Positions 7,481 to 14,915 are shown, numbered from the stretch's first letter. The stretch: 18,584 nucleotides of DNA from an archaeon (GCA_016550425.1 JABXGS010000139.1:1-18584), one strand, 5' to 3'. Program-made: numbers and translations. The notes: generated by a model from the letters alone, not told the origin.

Positions 7481-7514
7481 CAATATAGCCTCCGTTGTCA
7501 AATCATCCTTTAGC

Positions 7515-7522
7515 CTTTATAA
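7515..7522 (-). promoter_or_regulatory. TATA box of the PAP2-family gene
   Basis: TTATAAAG on the minus strand. Its distance to ATG 7480 (about 38 nt from centre) predicts a leader of about 10-12 nt carrying GGAGG, and rules against the longer TTG start. Confidence 0.6.
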
Positions 7523-7609
7523 CCTAAAAAAGATAGCAGGGCATAGAACTCCAGAGGGAGAAGCCAAAAAAGCAAAATCACGATTAAGTAGCTATTGGTT
7601 TTACTATCC

Positions 7610-7617
7610 AAAAAAAA
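7610..7617 (-). terminator. T-tract after tRNA-Trp
   Basis: On the minus strand, the encoded CCA end of the tRNA is followed at once by a run of seven or more Ts, the usual archaeal stable-RNA terminator. Confidence 0.6.
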
Positions 7618-7762
7618 TGGTGGGGTCACTGGGATTTGAACCCAGAACCTACGGGTTTCGCCAGGTCGCTCCAGAACATCGTCATCCCGGATTTCCGGTC
7701 AGTTCGTCTGTCTGGTGGCTTCTTCTGGAGCCCGTTGCCATACCTGGTTAGGCCATGACCCC
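7618..7762 (-). tRNA. tRNA-Trp (CCA anticodon) with a 68-nt intron and encoded 3' CCA
   Basis: The exons are 7725-7762 and 7621-7656; 7618-7620 encodes CCA. Acceptor GGGGTCA pairs with TGACCCC, discriminator A73. The D arm GCCT/TGGC has a loop with GG and a 13:22 T-T mismatch. The anticodon stem is ACGGG/CCCGT and the loop CTCCAGA, with CCA at 7726-7728. The T arm is CTGGG-TTCAAAT-CCCAG. The intron sits between G37 and A38, the canonical archaeal position. In the bulge-helix-bulge register both cuts fall after the second bulge base (AG^A and AA^A). The central helix has C32-G, C34-G and C35-G but a U33-C mismatch, so the motif is relaxed. Without splicing, no normal anticodon arm forms. The TrpRS gene lies 1.5 kb away. 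Confidence 0.95.
7657..7724 (-). other. tRNA-Trp intron with a D'/C'-like K-turn motif and an anticodon-complementary segment
   Basis: The 68-nt intron contains CTGA (7699-7702), then CCGG-AAAT-CCGG (7687-7698), a 4-bp hairpin, then ATGACGA (7679-7685), one base from the box C consensus RUGAUGA. This D'-hairpin-C' order is what an internal box C'/D' K-turn needs. Downstream, TTCTGGAGC (7668-7676) is perfectly complementary to 7723-7731, covering G31-G37 plus the next two bases. In haloarchaea and other euryarchaea the tRNA-Trp intron is a box C/D guide for 2'-O-methylation of C34 and U39. Here no CUGA box D sits at the right distance for C34 (the bases there are ACCT; a CTGG lies two bases further), and residue 39 is C. 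It may be a degenerate or divergent guide. Confidence 0.55.
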
Positions 7763-7794
7763 TGAGACAGACCCGCCTATGGTTAGTAGTGGGG

Positions 7795-7802
7795 AATTTA
7801 AA
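7795..7802 (-). promoter_or_regulatory. TATA box of tRNA-Trp
   Basis: TTTAAATT on the minus strand, about 36 nt before the mature 5' end, preceded by the purine-rich AAAAAAGG expected of a BRE. A short 5' leader of about 10 nt is predicted. Confidence 0.65.
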
Positions 7803-7885
7803 CCTTTTTTCCAATTCAGTGTAGCTTCCAACTGTGTGATACATGGAGCCATTGAACGGTTTCTTATGCGATAGTGACACTATAG

Positions 7886-8953
7886 CTAGTCGATGTCGAG
7901 TTCGCGACCGCATTGCCCACAGAATCGCTCATCAGGGCTTACTGGTCGTTTGCATACTGGACATTCTGTGTAGGTGTGAATACGTTTTGGTACACCTGGT
8001 TGATATCCTCCATATTGGCGCCCCATCAAATCATGGTAAATCATGGTTGAGGTTGTATTTCCGAGTGGAGTAGTGAATCCTACGATTACGGCACTGACAA
8101 TTGTATGGGTGATAATTCCAACAATGGTTAGAGTTGGATTGAAAAGTCCGAAATAGATTACCGAAGACGCAATCGAGGTAGGAATTCCGATAGCAAAGGA
8201 AATTATGACAATAACTATAATAATTGCAATGATTCGCCAGAAGTTACCACCAGTTAATTGCCAACTCCGGCTGATGCTTCCAACCGCCCCTTCTCCACCG
8301 AGAATCACAGAGGGTATTGCCACGGTTAGACGAACGGTCACATAGACAATGAGGATAATCATAACTACTAATGCAAGAATCAAGCCAATGAACATCCCAA
8401 AGAAGCCCATGACTAAAAGAAATCCGGCGCTAAGGAGGACGATAAGGAGCCCAGAACCGAGACCTATTCCGACGATGATGATGACGAGCAGGATTTGAGC
8501 GCCGAGAAGTGACCAGAAATGGCTTCGGGCGTGTTCATAACTTCCACCCAAGGTTGGAGCTAGTTTTGCATGATGCAATGCTGTGGAGTGGATTACCATT
8601 CCTCCAAGAATGACTTGAAGAATCAGTTGAAAGATTATAATCACAACCAATACAATCGTGAGGCCAAGCGATAGGGGAGTAAGAAAGAAAGAGGTGATCA
8701 GCCAAAAGGGAATTAATGCACCGAGGTTTCCGGCCATTTGTGCAACTGTAAAATCACCACCGGAAAGGAAGAATGCCCCGTAGGCGATAGTGATTATTAC
8801 AAGTTGAAGGCTAAAGTATAAGGGCCAATAGGATTTGAGATTTTTCCACCAATAGCGGAGTGAAGTGCCAAGCACGCTACCAAATTCTAAAGGAACATAT
8901 TCTGTTTTTTCAGGAGTTGTAATTTGTATTCCCTCCGAGGGGCAAGCCCTCAC
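7886..8953 (-). CDS. Multi-pass membrane protein with C-terminal zinc ribbon
   Basis: A 355-residue protein. A soluble N-terminus of about 45 residues is followed by six or so membrane segments (between about 45 and 305), then a cytosolic tail ending in a zinc ribbon: C331-P-V-C334 and C345-G-Q-C348. The membrane part, with a SISRSWQLTGGNFWRI-type segment before the penultimate helices, resembles the uncharacterised YciC/glycerophosphodiesterase-membrane-domain-like proteins often seen in archaea. Similar zinc-ribbon tails are common on archaeal membrane proteins of unknown role. The start is uncertain. GTG 8951-8953 coincides with the transcript start predicted from CTTTTTTAG (8974-8982), so it would be leaderless. 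A good SD, GGAGG (8932-8936), lies inside this frame, 8 nt before an ATT codon (8921-8923). It is transcribed towards the tRNA-Trp gene. Confidence 0.75.
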   Translation of the reverse strand: MRACPSEGIQITTPEKTEYVPLEFGSVLGTSLRYWWKNLKSYWPLYFSLQLVIITIAYGAFFLSGGDFTVAQMAGNLGALIPFWLITSFFLTPLSLGLTIVLVVIIIFQLILQVILGGMVIHSTALHHAKLAPTLGGSYEHARSHFWSLLGAQILLVIIIVGIGLGSGLLIVLLSAGFLLVMGFFGMFIGLILALVVMIILIVYVTVRLTVAIPSVILGGEGAVGSISRSWQLTGGNFWRIIAIIIVIVIISFAIGIPTSIASSVIYFGLFNPTLTIVGIITHTIVSAVIVGFTTPLGNTTSTMIYHDLMGRQYGGYQPGVPKRIHTYTECPVCKRPVSPDERFCGQCGRELDID

Positions 8954-9257
8954 ACCTGTTAGTTAGAATCTGTCTAAAAAAGCCTTGCTTTCTTTTGCCA
9001 GTATACGTAGGTCTGAAGTGGTAGTCTGGTTATCAGATGATTTAAATAGCACAGGAGAAAAGTGGACGCTGGTCGTTAAGGATGAAAGGCGATTGTTTTT
9101 GGCCAAATCCATAACCTGTTCTCTTCTATGTCCCCTCTTAGTTCGACGACCGCTTCAACTTTTAAGGACTTAACTGGTACGGACCTAACAGAATTAACAT
9201 GTCAAAGCAAGAAGAGCCAGGGTGCCGTTGAACAACTAAAAACTGGAGCTGAGACTC
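8954..9257. promoter_or_regulatory. Divergent promoter region (zinc-ribbon membrane protein / TrpRS)
   Basis: The minus-strand box CTTTTTTAG (8974-8982) serves the membrane protein. On the plus strand ACTTTTAAG (9158-9166) predicts a transcript start near 9190 for TrpRS, leaving a leader of about 65 nt. That leader contains a 10-codon open frame (9199-9231, MSKQEEPGCR) and then GGAG, 10 nt before the TrpRS ATG. The leader frame has no Trp codon. The stretch between the two boxes (about 8985-9155) shows no convincing gene. Confidence 0.45.
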
Positions 9258-10400
9258 ATGCCCCGAAATGAAGAATTCGTTGTAACCCCATGGGAAGTTA
9301 AAGGCGATGTGGATTACGCTAAGCTCGTCAAGCAATTTGGCACCGAACTCATCGACGATAAACTCCTAGCCCGAATCAAGAAATATACAGGAGAGCTTCA
9401 CTATCTCCTTACCCGCGGGATTTACTTCAGTCACAGGGATATGAACTTCATCTTCGATGAATACGAGAAAGGCAATCCCTTCTACCTCTACAATGGACGG
9501 GGACCCAGTGGTCACACCCACATTGGACATCTCACGCAGTTCATCTTCACTAAATGGATGCAAGACAAGTTCAAGTGTCCCTACTACTTCCAACTCACTG
9601 ACGACGAGAAATTCCTCTTCAAACCCGAGCTTGACCTCGAAAAAGCTCGCTATTACGCCAAGGAGAATGCCCTTGATCTCATAGCGACAGGCTTCGATCC
9701 CAAAAACACCCACATCATCATCGATTCCCTCCATTCACGAACAATTTATCCTCTTGCCATTCAAGTGGCAAAGCGCATCACTTTCTCTACTACGAAAGCC
9801 ATCTTTGGGTTCACGAATTCCAACAACATCGGTTCGATCTTCTTCACCAGCTTCCAAGCCGTCCCTGCCTTCTTACATTCTGTCAGAGTTGGACACAATG
9901 TCCCCTGCGTGATTCCTCTTGCAATTGACCAAGATGCTCATTTCAGAGCTGCCCGGGATGTGCTACCCAAACTCGGATACTTGAAACCCGGCATCTTGCA
10001 TTCCATGTTTCTCCGCGGATTACAACAGGGTGGAAAAATGTCAGCCTCTGATCCAGATTCCGCTCTCTTTACTGTGGATCCTCCAAAGGTAATCAAGAAG
10101 AAACTGCAAAATGCCTTCACTGGAGGTCGAGGAAATGCCGCTGAACAACGGAAACTGGGCGGACAACCCGAAATCTGCTCAATCTTCGCTAATTATCAGT
10201 TAGTCTTCATTCCCCAAAAAGACAAATTGAAGGACCTTGAACAGCGCTGTCGGAGTGGCGATATGCTCTGCGGCGAATGTAAAAACATCTGCATTGATAT
10301 AGCCACGAAATATCTCACCGAACACCAGAAACGGCGTGAAAAAGCCCGAGACAAATTAGAGGAATATCTTCTCAAAGAAGAAGACATTAGGATTGATTAG
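9258..10400 (+). CDS. trpS: Tryptophanyl-tRNA synthetase, archaeal/eukaryotic type
   Basis: A 380-residue class Ic aminoacyl-tRNA synthetase that charges tRNA-Trp with tryptophan. The HIGH signature is H88-I-G-H91 in GPSGHTHIGHL. The KMSKS-type loop is K260-M-S-A-S264, followed by DPDSALF. FTKWMQDKF-CPYYFQLTDDEKFL (about 97-120) is the block typical of the archaeal/eukaryotic enzyme, as opposed to the shorter bacterial one. The length is normal for archaea, without the extra N-terminal domain of animals. The start is ATG 9258 with GGAG 10 nt upstream; the first residues (MPRNEEFVVTPWEVKG) match the family N-terminus. Its substrate tRNA is encoded 1.5 kb away on the other strand. Codon use is C-ending and more biased than in its neighbours, as expected for a highly expressed gene. 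Confidence 0.96.
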   Translation: MPRNEEFVVTPWEVKGDVDYAKLVKQFGTELIDDKLLARIKKYTGELHYLLTRGIYFSHRDMNFIFDEYEKGNPFYLYNGRGPSGHTHIGHLTQFIFTKWMQDKFKCPYYFQLTDDEKFLFKPELDLEKARYYAKENALDLIATGFDPKNTHIIIDSLHSRTIYPLAIQVAKRITFSTTKAIFGFTNSNNIGSIFFTSFQAVPAFLHSVRVGHNVPCVIPLAIDQDAHFRAARDVLPKLGYLKPGILHSMFLRGLQQGGKMSASDPDSALFTVDPPKVIKKKLQNAFTGGRGNAAEQRKLGGQPEICSIFANYQLVFIPQKDKLKDLEQRCRSGDMLCGECKNICIDIATKYLTEHQKRREKARDKLEEYLLKEEDIRID

Positions 10401-10655
10401 TTGTCCAAGTGACTTACTATACTTCCCTTCGGGCTCGCCCTAATATTCTCTGAACTTCAATTGTTCTTCCAGATTTGTGATTTCCCGTTCGAGGTACAAT
10501 TGCCGATGGGTCACAAGTGGTTTTTTTGATCTGGACCACACTTGAAAGAACTAGAAAAGAACCAGGGTATGTCTATCGACCGAGTTATTCAGCTATTGAA
10601 GGTATTGCAGCCATTTTTTAACAGAGTTTTGAATAACGCTGAGGCCAAGGCAAAG
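10401..10655. other. Convergent intergenic region with a possible gene remnant
   Basis: No complete gene is seen. One frame on the plus strand (10517-10621, GTG to TAA) encodes 34 residues ending in a plausible protein-like stretch, WTTLERTRKEPGYVYRPSY then SAIEGIAAIF. The frame stays open upstream for about 14 more codons without a usable start. It may be a decayed C-terminus or chance. A T-run at 10520-10526 could help end TrpRS transcripts. Confidence 0.25.
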
Positions 10656-12068
10656 CTAGGAAGGCTTCACAGTAGAAGATATTCCGATTCGAACTTCATA
10701 ATTGAAGACTAGTCGCGTGGTAAGGTACCAAAGAGCAAGCCAAGCGAGAACATATACAGCTCCAAAAATAGGGCTAATGATATTCCCGAATGGAATAGGA
10801 ATCTGAATTAGAAAATCAAGCGCAGCGAAGCCGGCCATCAAGACGACCCAAACTTCCACCATTAATCCTATGATTCCCACCAAGCGGATACCTAATTGAT
10901 CATTAGTGCGTAGTGTCAAATACACTCCTAAAATTAACAACACAGGTATCACCGTTAACAGCAGGGTAAATGGCCAGGGAATCAGAAATCCTATTTCTTC
11001 AAAGGGTATTAGAAAAAATGTCATAACCGCAAGGGAACTACCTGCCAGGGACAATACAGCGAGAGAAAGGGCTATCTGCTTCTCAGTTAAGGGACCTCGG
11101 GCAAGAACAAGTCTTGTTAAGGTAAGTGGAGCGTGAGGATCAAGAGATGCTGCTAGAGTGCCATCAGCTTGAAAAATTGTTGGTCTCCCTTTTATTTTTC
11201 GTCGTTCGAGGAGACCGCCAATACTCATTAGACTCGAAAATGCGTTCATGATTGCAGGAAATAGCGCAATCATCGTGACAAGTTCTATTCGCCCCATAAT
11301 CGCTAGTGCACCGATTGCAGTGCCAATAAATAGGGAACCTGAGTCCCCACCAAAGACCTGAGCGGGATTTCGGTTAAAGAGGAAGTAGGCAAAAAGTCCT
11401 CCAATCATGACACAGGAGAGAAGAATTCCCAATTCTGATCCCGGAACACCCACAGATACGGTTAACAGAGAAGCAATGAGCATTCCAATAAAAATGAGAA
11501 TTGTTGCAATTGGCATTACACCATTGAAGACATCGATCATATTCACAGCGTTCGCCGGCACAGCCACAACAAGAGGAATCATAAGCGGATAAATAATGGT
11601 AAACCGGGTTTGACCAAGAAAGGGGAAACGAGGTTGAGGATTATAGGCAGTTTCCAATGGGGGAGACATGCCTAGCCCCACAATAATCCAGCTTGAAAGG
11701 AGTATGGGAAGGGAAGTGGCAGCTGTTAAAAGCGTTTTAGTCTTTGCACCCAGAGGTCTTAAATCGTCAACGGCTCCCACAAGCCCTGCTAGTAAAATCA
11801 CTGAAAGAAAAATTAGAATGCGATAATCGGGTAAACCAAAACCTAGGAATCCAGAACCCAAAAATAGAAGTATACATCCACCTGTAACGCCGATTATTAG
11901 CCCTACTCCCCCCATCTCAGGTACTTCTGGTTTGTGTAGCTTATGAACATCGACACCAACAATACCGCGCCTTCGCATGAAAGCAATGATTCGGGGCATC
12001 ACTAGAAAGGTAATAGAAAACGTTGCCAGTAGCCCAATAATTCCCAAGAAGAGAAGCTGAATAATCAA
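10656..12068 (-). CDS. Polyprenyl-phosphate N-acetylhexosamine-1-phosphate transferase (GPT/MraY-WecA superfamily)
   Basis: A 470-residue membrane protein with about 11-12 segments. Family motifs: HKLHKPEVPEMGG (42-54), GAVDDLRPLG with D101-D102 (98-107), NAVNMIDVFNGV (173-184) and VFGGDSGSLFIG with D242 (238-249). A basic cytosolic loop, ERRKIKGRPT, follows near 288. These enzymes transfer a sugar-1-phosphate, usually GlcNAc-1-P, from UDP-sugar to dolichyl or undecaprenyl phosphate, the first committed step of N-glycan or surface-glycan lipid assembly. The length and HKP-VPEMGG form are closer to archaeal/eukaryotic ALG7-type enzymes than to WecA (~370 residues). About four extra C-terminal helices (330-460) account for the difference. 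The start is TTG 12066-12068; GAGGTGATC (12077-12085), a nearly perfect anti-SD match, lies 8 nt upstream. TTTTTAAGG around 12123-12131 is the TATA box. Confidence 0.86.
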   Translation of the reverse strand: MIIQLLFLGIIGLLATFSITFLVMPRIIAFMRRRGIVGVDVHKLHKPEVPEMGGVGLIIGVTGGCILLFLGSGFLGFGLPDYRILIFLSVILLAGLVGAVDDLRPLGAKTKTLLTAATSLPILLSSWIIVGLGMSPPLETAYNPQPRFPFLGQTRFTIIYPLMIPLVVAVPANAVNMIDVFNGVMPIATILIFIGMLIASLLTVSVGVPGSELGILLSCVMIGGLFAYFLFNRNPAQVFGGDSGSLFIGTAIGALAIMGRIELVTMIALFPAIMNAFSSLMSIGGLLERRKIKGRPTIFQADGTLAASLDPHAPLTLTRLVLARGPLTEKQIALSLAVLSLAGSSLAVMTFFLIPFEEIGFLIPWPFTLLLTVIPVLLILGVYLTLRTNDQLGIRLVGIIGLMVEVWVVLMAGFAALDFLIQIPIPFGNIISPIFGAVYVLAWLALWYLTTRLVFNYEVRIGISSTVKPS

Positions 12069-12212
12069 AGTTGATTGATCACCTCACCCGTTTGGATGTA
12101 AAACCTCACAAATCATTAAGTCCTTAAAAAGCCATGCCTAATGATGGTAAAAGGCTGAGTGAAGGCTAAATATAGTATCTGAAATTGCATGTAAATCGAT
12201 GGAAGACCGTGA
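12069..12212. promoter_or_regulatory. Divergent promoter region (sugar transferase / HhH protein)
   Basis: It holds the strong SD GAGGTGATC (12077-12085) and a TATA-like TTTTTAA (about 12123-12130) on the minus strand. On the plus strand TAAATATA (12167-12174) predicts a transcript start near 12197, giving the HhH gene a leader of about 16 nt. Confidence 0.5.
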
Positions 12213-12545
12213 TTGCCTGAGATTGACCAACTCAATCAGATTCCTGGAATTGGAGCCACGCTTGCGAAGAACCTCGTTGATATCTTTGGATCAGAACAGG
12301 CTGCAATTAAAATCATTCTAAACGCACAAGTTGCAACGCTAGCGAGTATCCTGGGTGTGGGAAAAAAGAAAGCTTTGGCAGTGGTAAAAGATGCATATAC
12401 CCTTCGGGAGGGCGTAGAACCATTTGAAGTTCTAAAAACCGAAGATATCCTCCAATTAACTAATGTTCCTGTTCGTGTAGATGGTATTGAGACATCTGGA
12501 TTAGTACTTATTTTCAATCCTAAAAATTCAATTATCGCAAAGTAA
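12213..12545 (+). CDS. Small helix-hairpin-helix (HhH) protein, probable DNA-binding
   Basis: A 110-residue protein. Residues 4-65 carry two HhH units: LNQIPGIGATLAKNLVDIFG (hairpin PGIG) and LASILGVGKKKALAVVKDAY (hairpin LGVG). Such (HhH)2 domains bind the DNA backbone without sequence preference and occur in ERCC1/XPF, RuvA and archaeal MutS-like proteins. The remaining 40 residues match nothing I recognise. No nuclease or ATPase domain follows, and the sequence downstream of the stop does not continue in another frame, so it seems to be a free-standing domain. The start is TTG 12213, with GGAAG upstream; an ATG at 12199 is in another frame. It may be an accessory to a nuclease elsewhere. 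Confidence 0.7.
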   Translation: MPEIDQLNQIPGIGATLAKNLVDIFGSEQAAIKIILNAQVATLASILGVGKKKALAVVKDAYTLREGVEPFEVLKTEDILQLTNVPVRVDGIETSGLVLIFNPKNSIIAK

Positions 12546-12840
12546 CTAAATCTCAAACAACCCGGAGAATACGCATTACAAGTTCGACAGGAAACTAAAT
12601 GTTTTCGAGTAAATTTGTAATTTAAGTAGGTTTTATGAGGTTTAGTCAAGGTCCTCTGAAAAGAGCTGAATGTGATCTATCTTGCATTCCTCAGTTCCTG
12701 ATGACAATGTGGTCAAAGTGGTTACGAAGCAACTGATTCCCTTGAAGGATAACGATTAGTTACCGCGTCAGATACCCCTCCTTGATGATAACAACAATAG
12801 ATATTAAGAATTTATTAAGTGAAAACCTTAATACTATCTT
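12546..12840. other. Intergenic region with promoter for the UbiA gene
   Basis: No gene is supported. TTTATTAA (12811-12818, plus) is centred about 26 nt before GTG 12841, predicting a leaderless transcript for the prenyltransferase. Composition becomes more AT-rich towards the right. Confidence 0.45.
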
Positions 12841-13692
12841 GTGAAGGGCAAATTCTTACTGTTGATAAAGACAAGTAGGCCACTTGGTTGGATTCCTGCA
12901 CAATTGGGCTTTTTGGCATTTTCTTTCCTGTCTGGGGCAGGGTTGGTTCCTTTGCTTCTTTTACAAATGGCGTTATTATCATTCCCATACTGTATCTTCT
13001 TGTACGGGATCAATGACATCTATGACTATGAGTCTGACAAGATAAATCCCAGAAAAGAATCGCTTCTCAGTACAAGGCTAGAGCCAAAGGATCATGCCCT
13101 TGTTAAGAGAATTTCATTCGCAGTTGTAGTGATGTTGGTGTTGTCGTCACTCATAACACTGAATCTCACAAATATCCTTGCTATGCTCATACTGCTCTTT
13201 TTCTCCTATTTTTACTCCGCACCACCAATTAGATTTAAGGAAAAGCCCCCTTTTGACTCCATTTCGAATGGTATCATCGTGTATGGTGTTACCTTGCTTG
13301 GATTTAGTTTTGGTGGGACACTGCTTGAATACCCATTGAAGGGTTATTTCGTGATTGCCTGTATAATAGGTCTACATGCATTCAGTACAGTTATGGACTA
13401 CAGTTTCGATAAGGAGGTAGGTGAAAGGACATTTGCTGTTGTTTTTGGAAAAAGAACTGCATGCCTCTTTGCCTTTTTCATATTCATATCAACATCCCTC
13501 TTCTCCGGTATCCAAATAGCCTTTGCAAAGGAGCTCATGCTCTTCTATGGTTTTATTTTTTTGATTAGTACATTCGTGCCCTCTGAGAGACTGGTCTCAC
13601 TATTCTTCATAATCATAGTCTCTTCAATGACTTTTGTATTAATGCTCTATGTCATAGACCGTATTTTTTTTGAACTGTGGTTCTGGGATTAA
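12841..13692 (+). CDS. UbiA-family prenyltransferase (lycopene elongase/DGGGP synthase-like)
   Basis: A 283-residue integral membrane protein with about nine segments. The first Asp-rich motif is N58-D59-IY-D62-YES-D66 followed by KINPRK. The second is D186-YSF-D190 followed by KEVGERTF. Both bind Mg-diphosphate in UbiA enzymes, which transfer isoprenoid chains to small acceptors or to other prenyl chains. The YGINDIYDYESDKINPRK block resembles lycopene elongase-type members and archaeal homologues more than ubiquinone or heme O enzymes; the acceptor remains unknown. It has no SD, and the TATA-like box is placed for a leaderless GTG start at 12841. Codons are more T/A-ending than in TrpRS or the permease, hinting at different ancestry. 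No isoprenoid gene neighbours it. Confidence 0.83.
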   Translation: MKGKFLLLIKTSRPLGWIPAQLGFLAFSFLSGAGLVPLLLLQMALLSFPYCIFLYGINDIYDYESDKINPRKESLLSTRLEPKDHALVKRISFAVVVMLVLSSLITLNLTNILAMLILLFFSYFYSAPPIRFKEKPPFDSISNGIIVYGVTLLGFSFGGTLLEYPLKGYFVIACIIGLHAFSTVMDYSFDKEVGERTFAVVFGKRTACLFAFFIFISTSLFSGIQIAFAKELMLFYGFIFLISTFVPSERLVSLFFIIIVSSMTFVLMLYVIDRIFFELWFWD

Positions 13693-14046
13693 CTATATAA
13701 TTTCGGATTGTAAGAGATGCATTGCAAATATGTTTGTGGCTGTTTTCTGGATGCTATAACCAAACAACCAAATCGACACATGTTTCAAAAATAAAAAAGA
13801 GTCTATTGTCACAGCTAGATAAAAATGTAGAAAGACTGATTCTTGTAGTACAGGGTGGTCTCTCTCCTTTCGAAAGATTAAGCCTAATCAAATTGATCTT
13901 TCGAGCCTTATGATATCAGAGTATAATACTAGTTTCAATTATCAGTCAAAAAATGTCATAATAGGTTTATCCAGAAATTCTTATTGATATTTGTCGTAAA
14001 ATATTAGTTTGAAGCCATCAATGTATTTTAATTTGTCTTTCCAAAA
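13693..14046. other. AT-rich intergenic region
   Basis: A visibly AT-rich stretch between two convergent genes. A 63-codon frame (13722-13913, plus) starting MQICLWLFSGC has no SD, promoter or family resemblance, so I do not call it. No repeat or RNA structure was recognised. Confidence 0.4.
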
Positions 14047-14880
14047 TTATTCTGGAGGACCTCGTTCAATAATTTTTTGAATTTCTTTCAAAGAACACCG
14101 TTCTGACCAGAAAGCCTCTAATAACCAATTAACACCAATGTCCATGAAGTCATGGATATAAGCGTCTTCCTCTTTGTCTCCAACGGTTATTATACTTTTT
14201 ACAACATCAAATGAGTCCAGAGATGTCCTATACGTACTAATATAACGCAAAATTTCTTGATAATCTTGAGGATATAACGAGGGATCAGATCCAGCTTTCA
14301 ATGGAAAAATGCCATCATATTTGGCAGCCCGTCGAAATGGTTTTTTGTTTGGCCATTCACCTCCGACCCAGATCTTTATTTTACCTTCTGGTTGAAATTT
14401 AACTGGTTCTTTTATTGTGAAGTGTTTTCCATCAAAAGCAAAGGGCTTTCCAGACCACAAACCTTTTAGAATTATTAAAGATTCATCAAGCATATCTCCT
14501 CTAATCTTAGGGTCCTCCTCTTCACCTAGAGCTTTTAGTTCTGCTGTCCCTCCTAATCCCACACCAAGAATAAATCTTCCACTAGAAAGTCTATCGATTG
14601 TGGTTGCTTCTCGTGCTACTATCATTGGCCTTCTTCTTGCTAAAGGTGTCACTGTTATACCAATAGAGATATTATTCGTGTGAGTGGCTATCGCAGACAA
14701 TATAATCCATGGATCCAATACATCTTGGTCTGGTGCCCACGGTAGGAAAACATGATCCCATAAGAAGAATCCATCCCATCCATATTCTTCCCCACTCTTT
14801 GCTAATCTGATATAATCTTGAGGATTACTTGTAATTCCATGGTTAGCAATATATATGCCGAATTTTACTTTCTTACTCAA
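14047..14880 (-). CDS. LLM-class (luciferase-like) flavin-dependent oxidoreductase, probably F420-linked
   Basis: About 277 residues with the TIM-barrel signatures of the luciferase-like family: KVKFGIYIANHG at strand 1, EEYGWDGFFLWDHVF (about 35-49), LSAIATHTNNISIGITVTPL (about 65-84), RRPMIVAREATTIDRLSSGR then FILGVGLG (about 87-114), and PVKFQPEGKIKIWVGGEWP. Archaeal members mostly use coenzyme F420, and some use FMN; the substrate is unknown. The start is taken as TTG 14878-14880 (SKKVKFGIYI) because GGTGAT lies 4 nt upstream; the frame remains open to TTG 14890-14892. TTTTTAAA (14911-14918) predicts a transcript start near 14890. The upstream edge of that box touches repeat copy A. Codon use is strongly A/T-ending compared with genes at 2-12 kb, a possible sign of acquisition. 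Confidence 0.85.
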   Translation of the reverse strand: MSKKVKFGIYIANHGITSNPQDYIRLAKSGEEYGWDGFFLWDHVFLPWAPDQDVLDPWIILSAIATHTNNISIGITVTPLARRRPMIVAREATTIDRLSSGRFILGVGLGGTAELKALGEEEDPKIRGDMLDESLIILKGLWSGKPFAFDGKHFTIKEPVKFQPEGKIKIWVGGEWPNKKPFRRAAKYDGIFPLKAGSDPSLYPQDYQEILRYISTYRTSLDSFDVVKSIITVGDKEEDAYIHDFMDIGVNWLLEAFWSERCSLKEIQKIIERGPPE

Positions 14881-14915
14881 AAAAATCACCAAAAATAGTG
14901 CTGTTAAATCTTTAA

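Noticed and set aside
7481..7501. TTG 7501 as start of the PAP2 gene
   Set aside because: The TATA-like box at 7515-7522 places the transcript start near 7490, and GGAGG correctly precedes ATG 7480.
8985..9173. 62-codon frame upstream of TrpRS
   Set aside because: It overlaps the promoter region, has no SD and shows low-quality composition.
12199..12321. ATG frame of 40 codons at the start of the HhH gene
   Set aside because: It overlaps the HhH coding sequence in another frame and its product has no recognisable fold.
13722..13913. 63-codon frame in the AT-rich gap
   Set aside because: No SD, promoter or family resemblance; the length is within chance for this composition.
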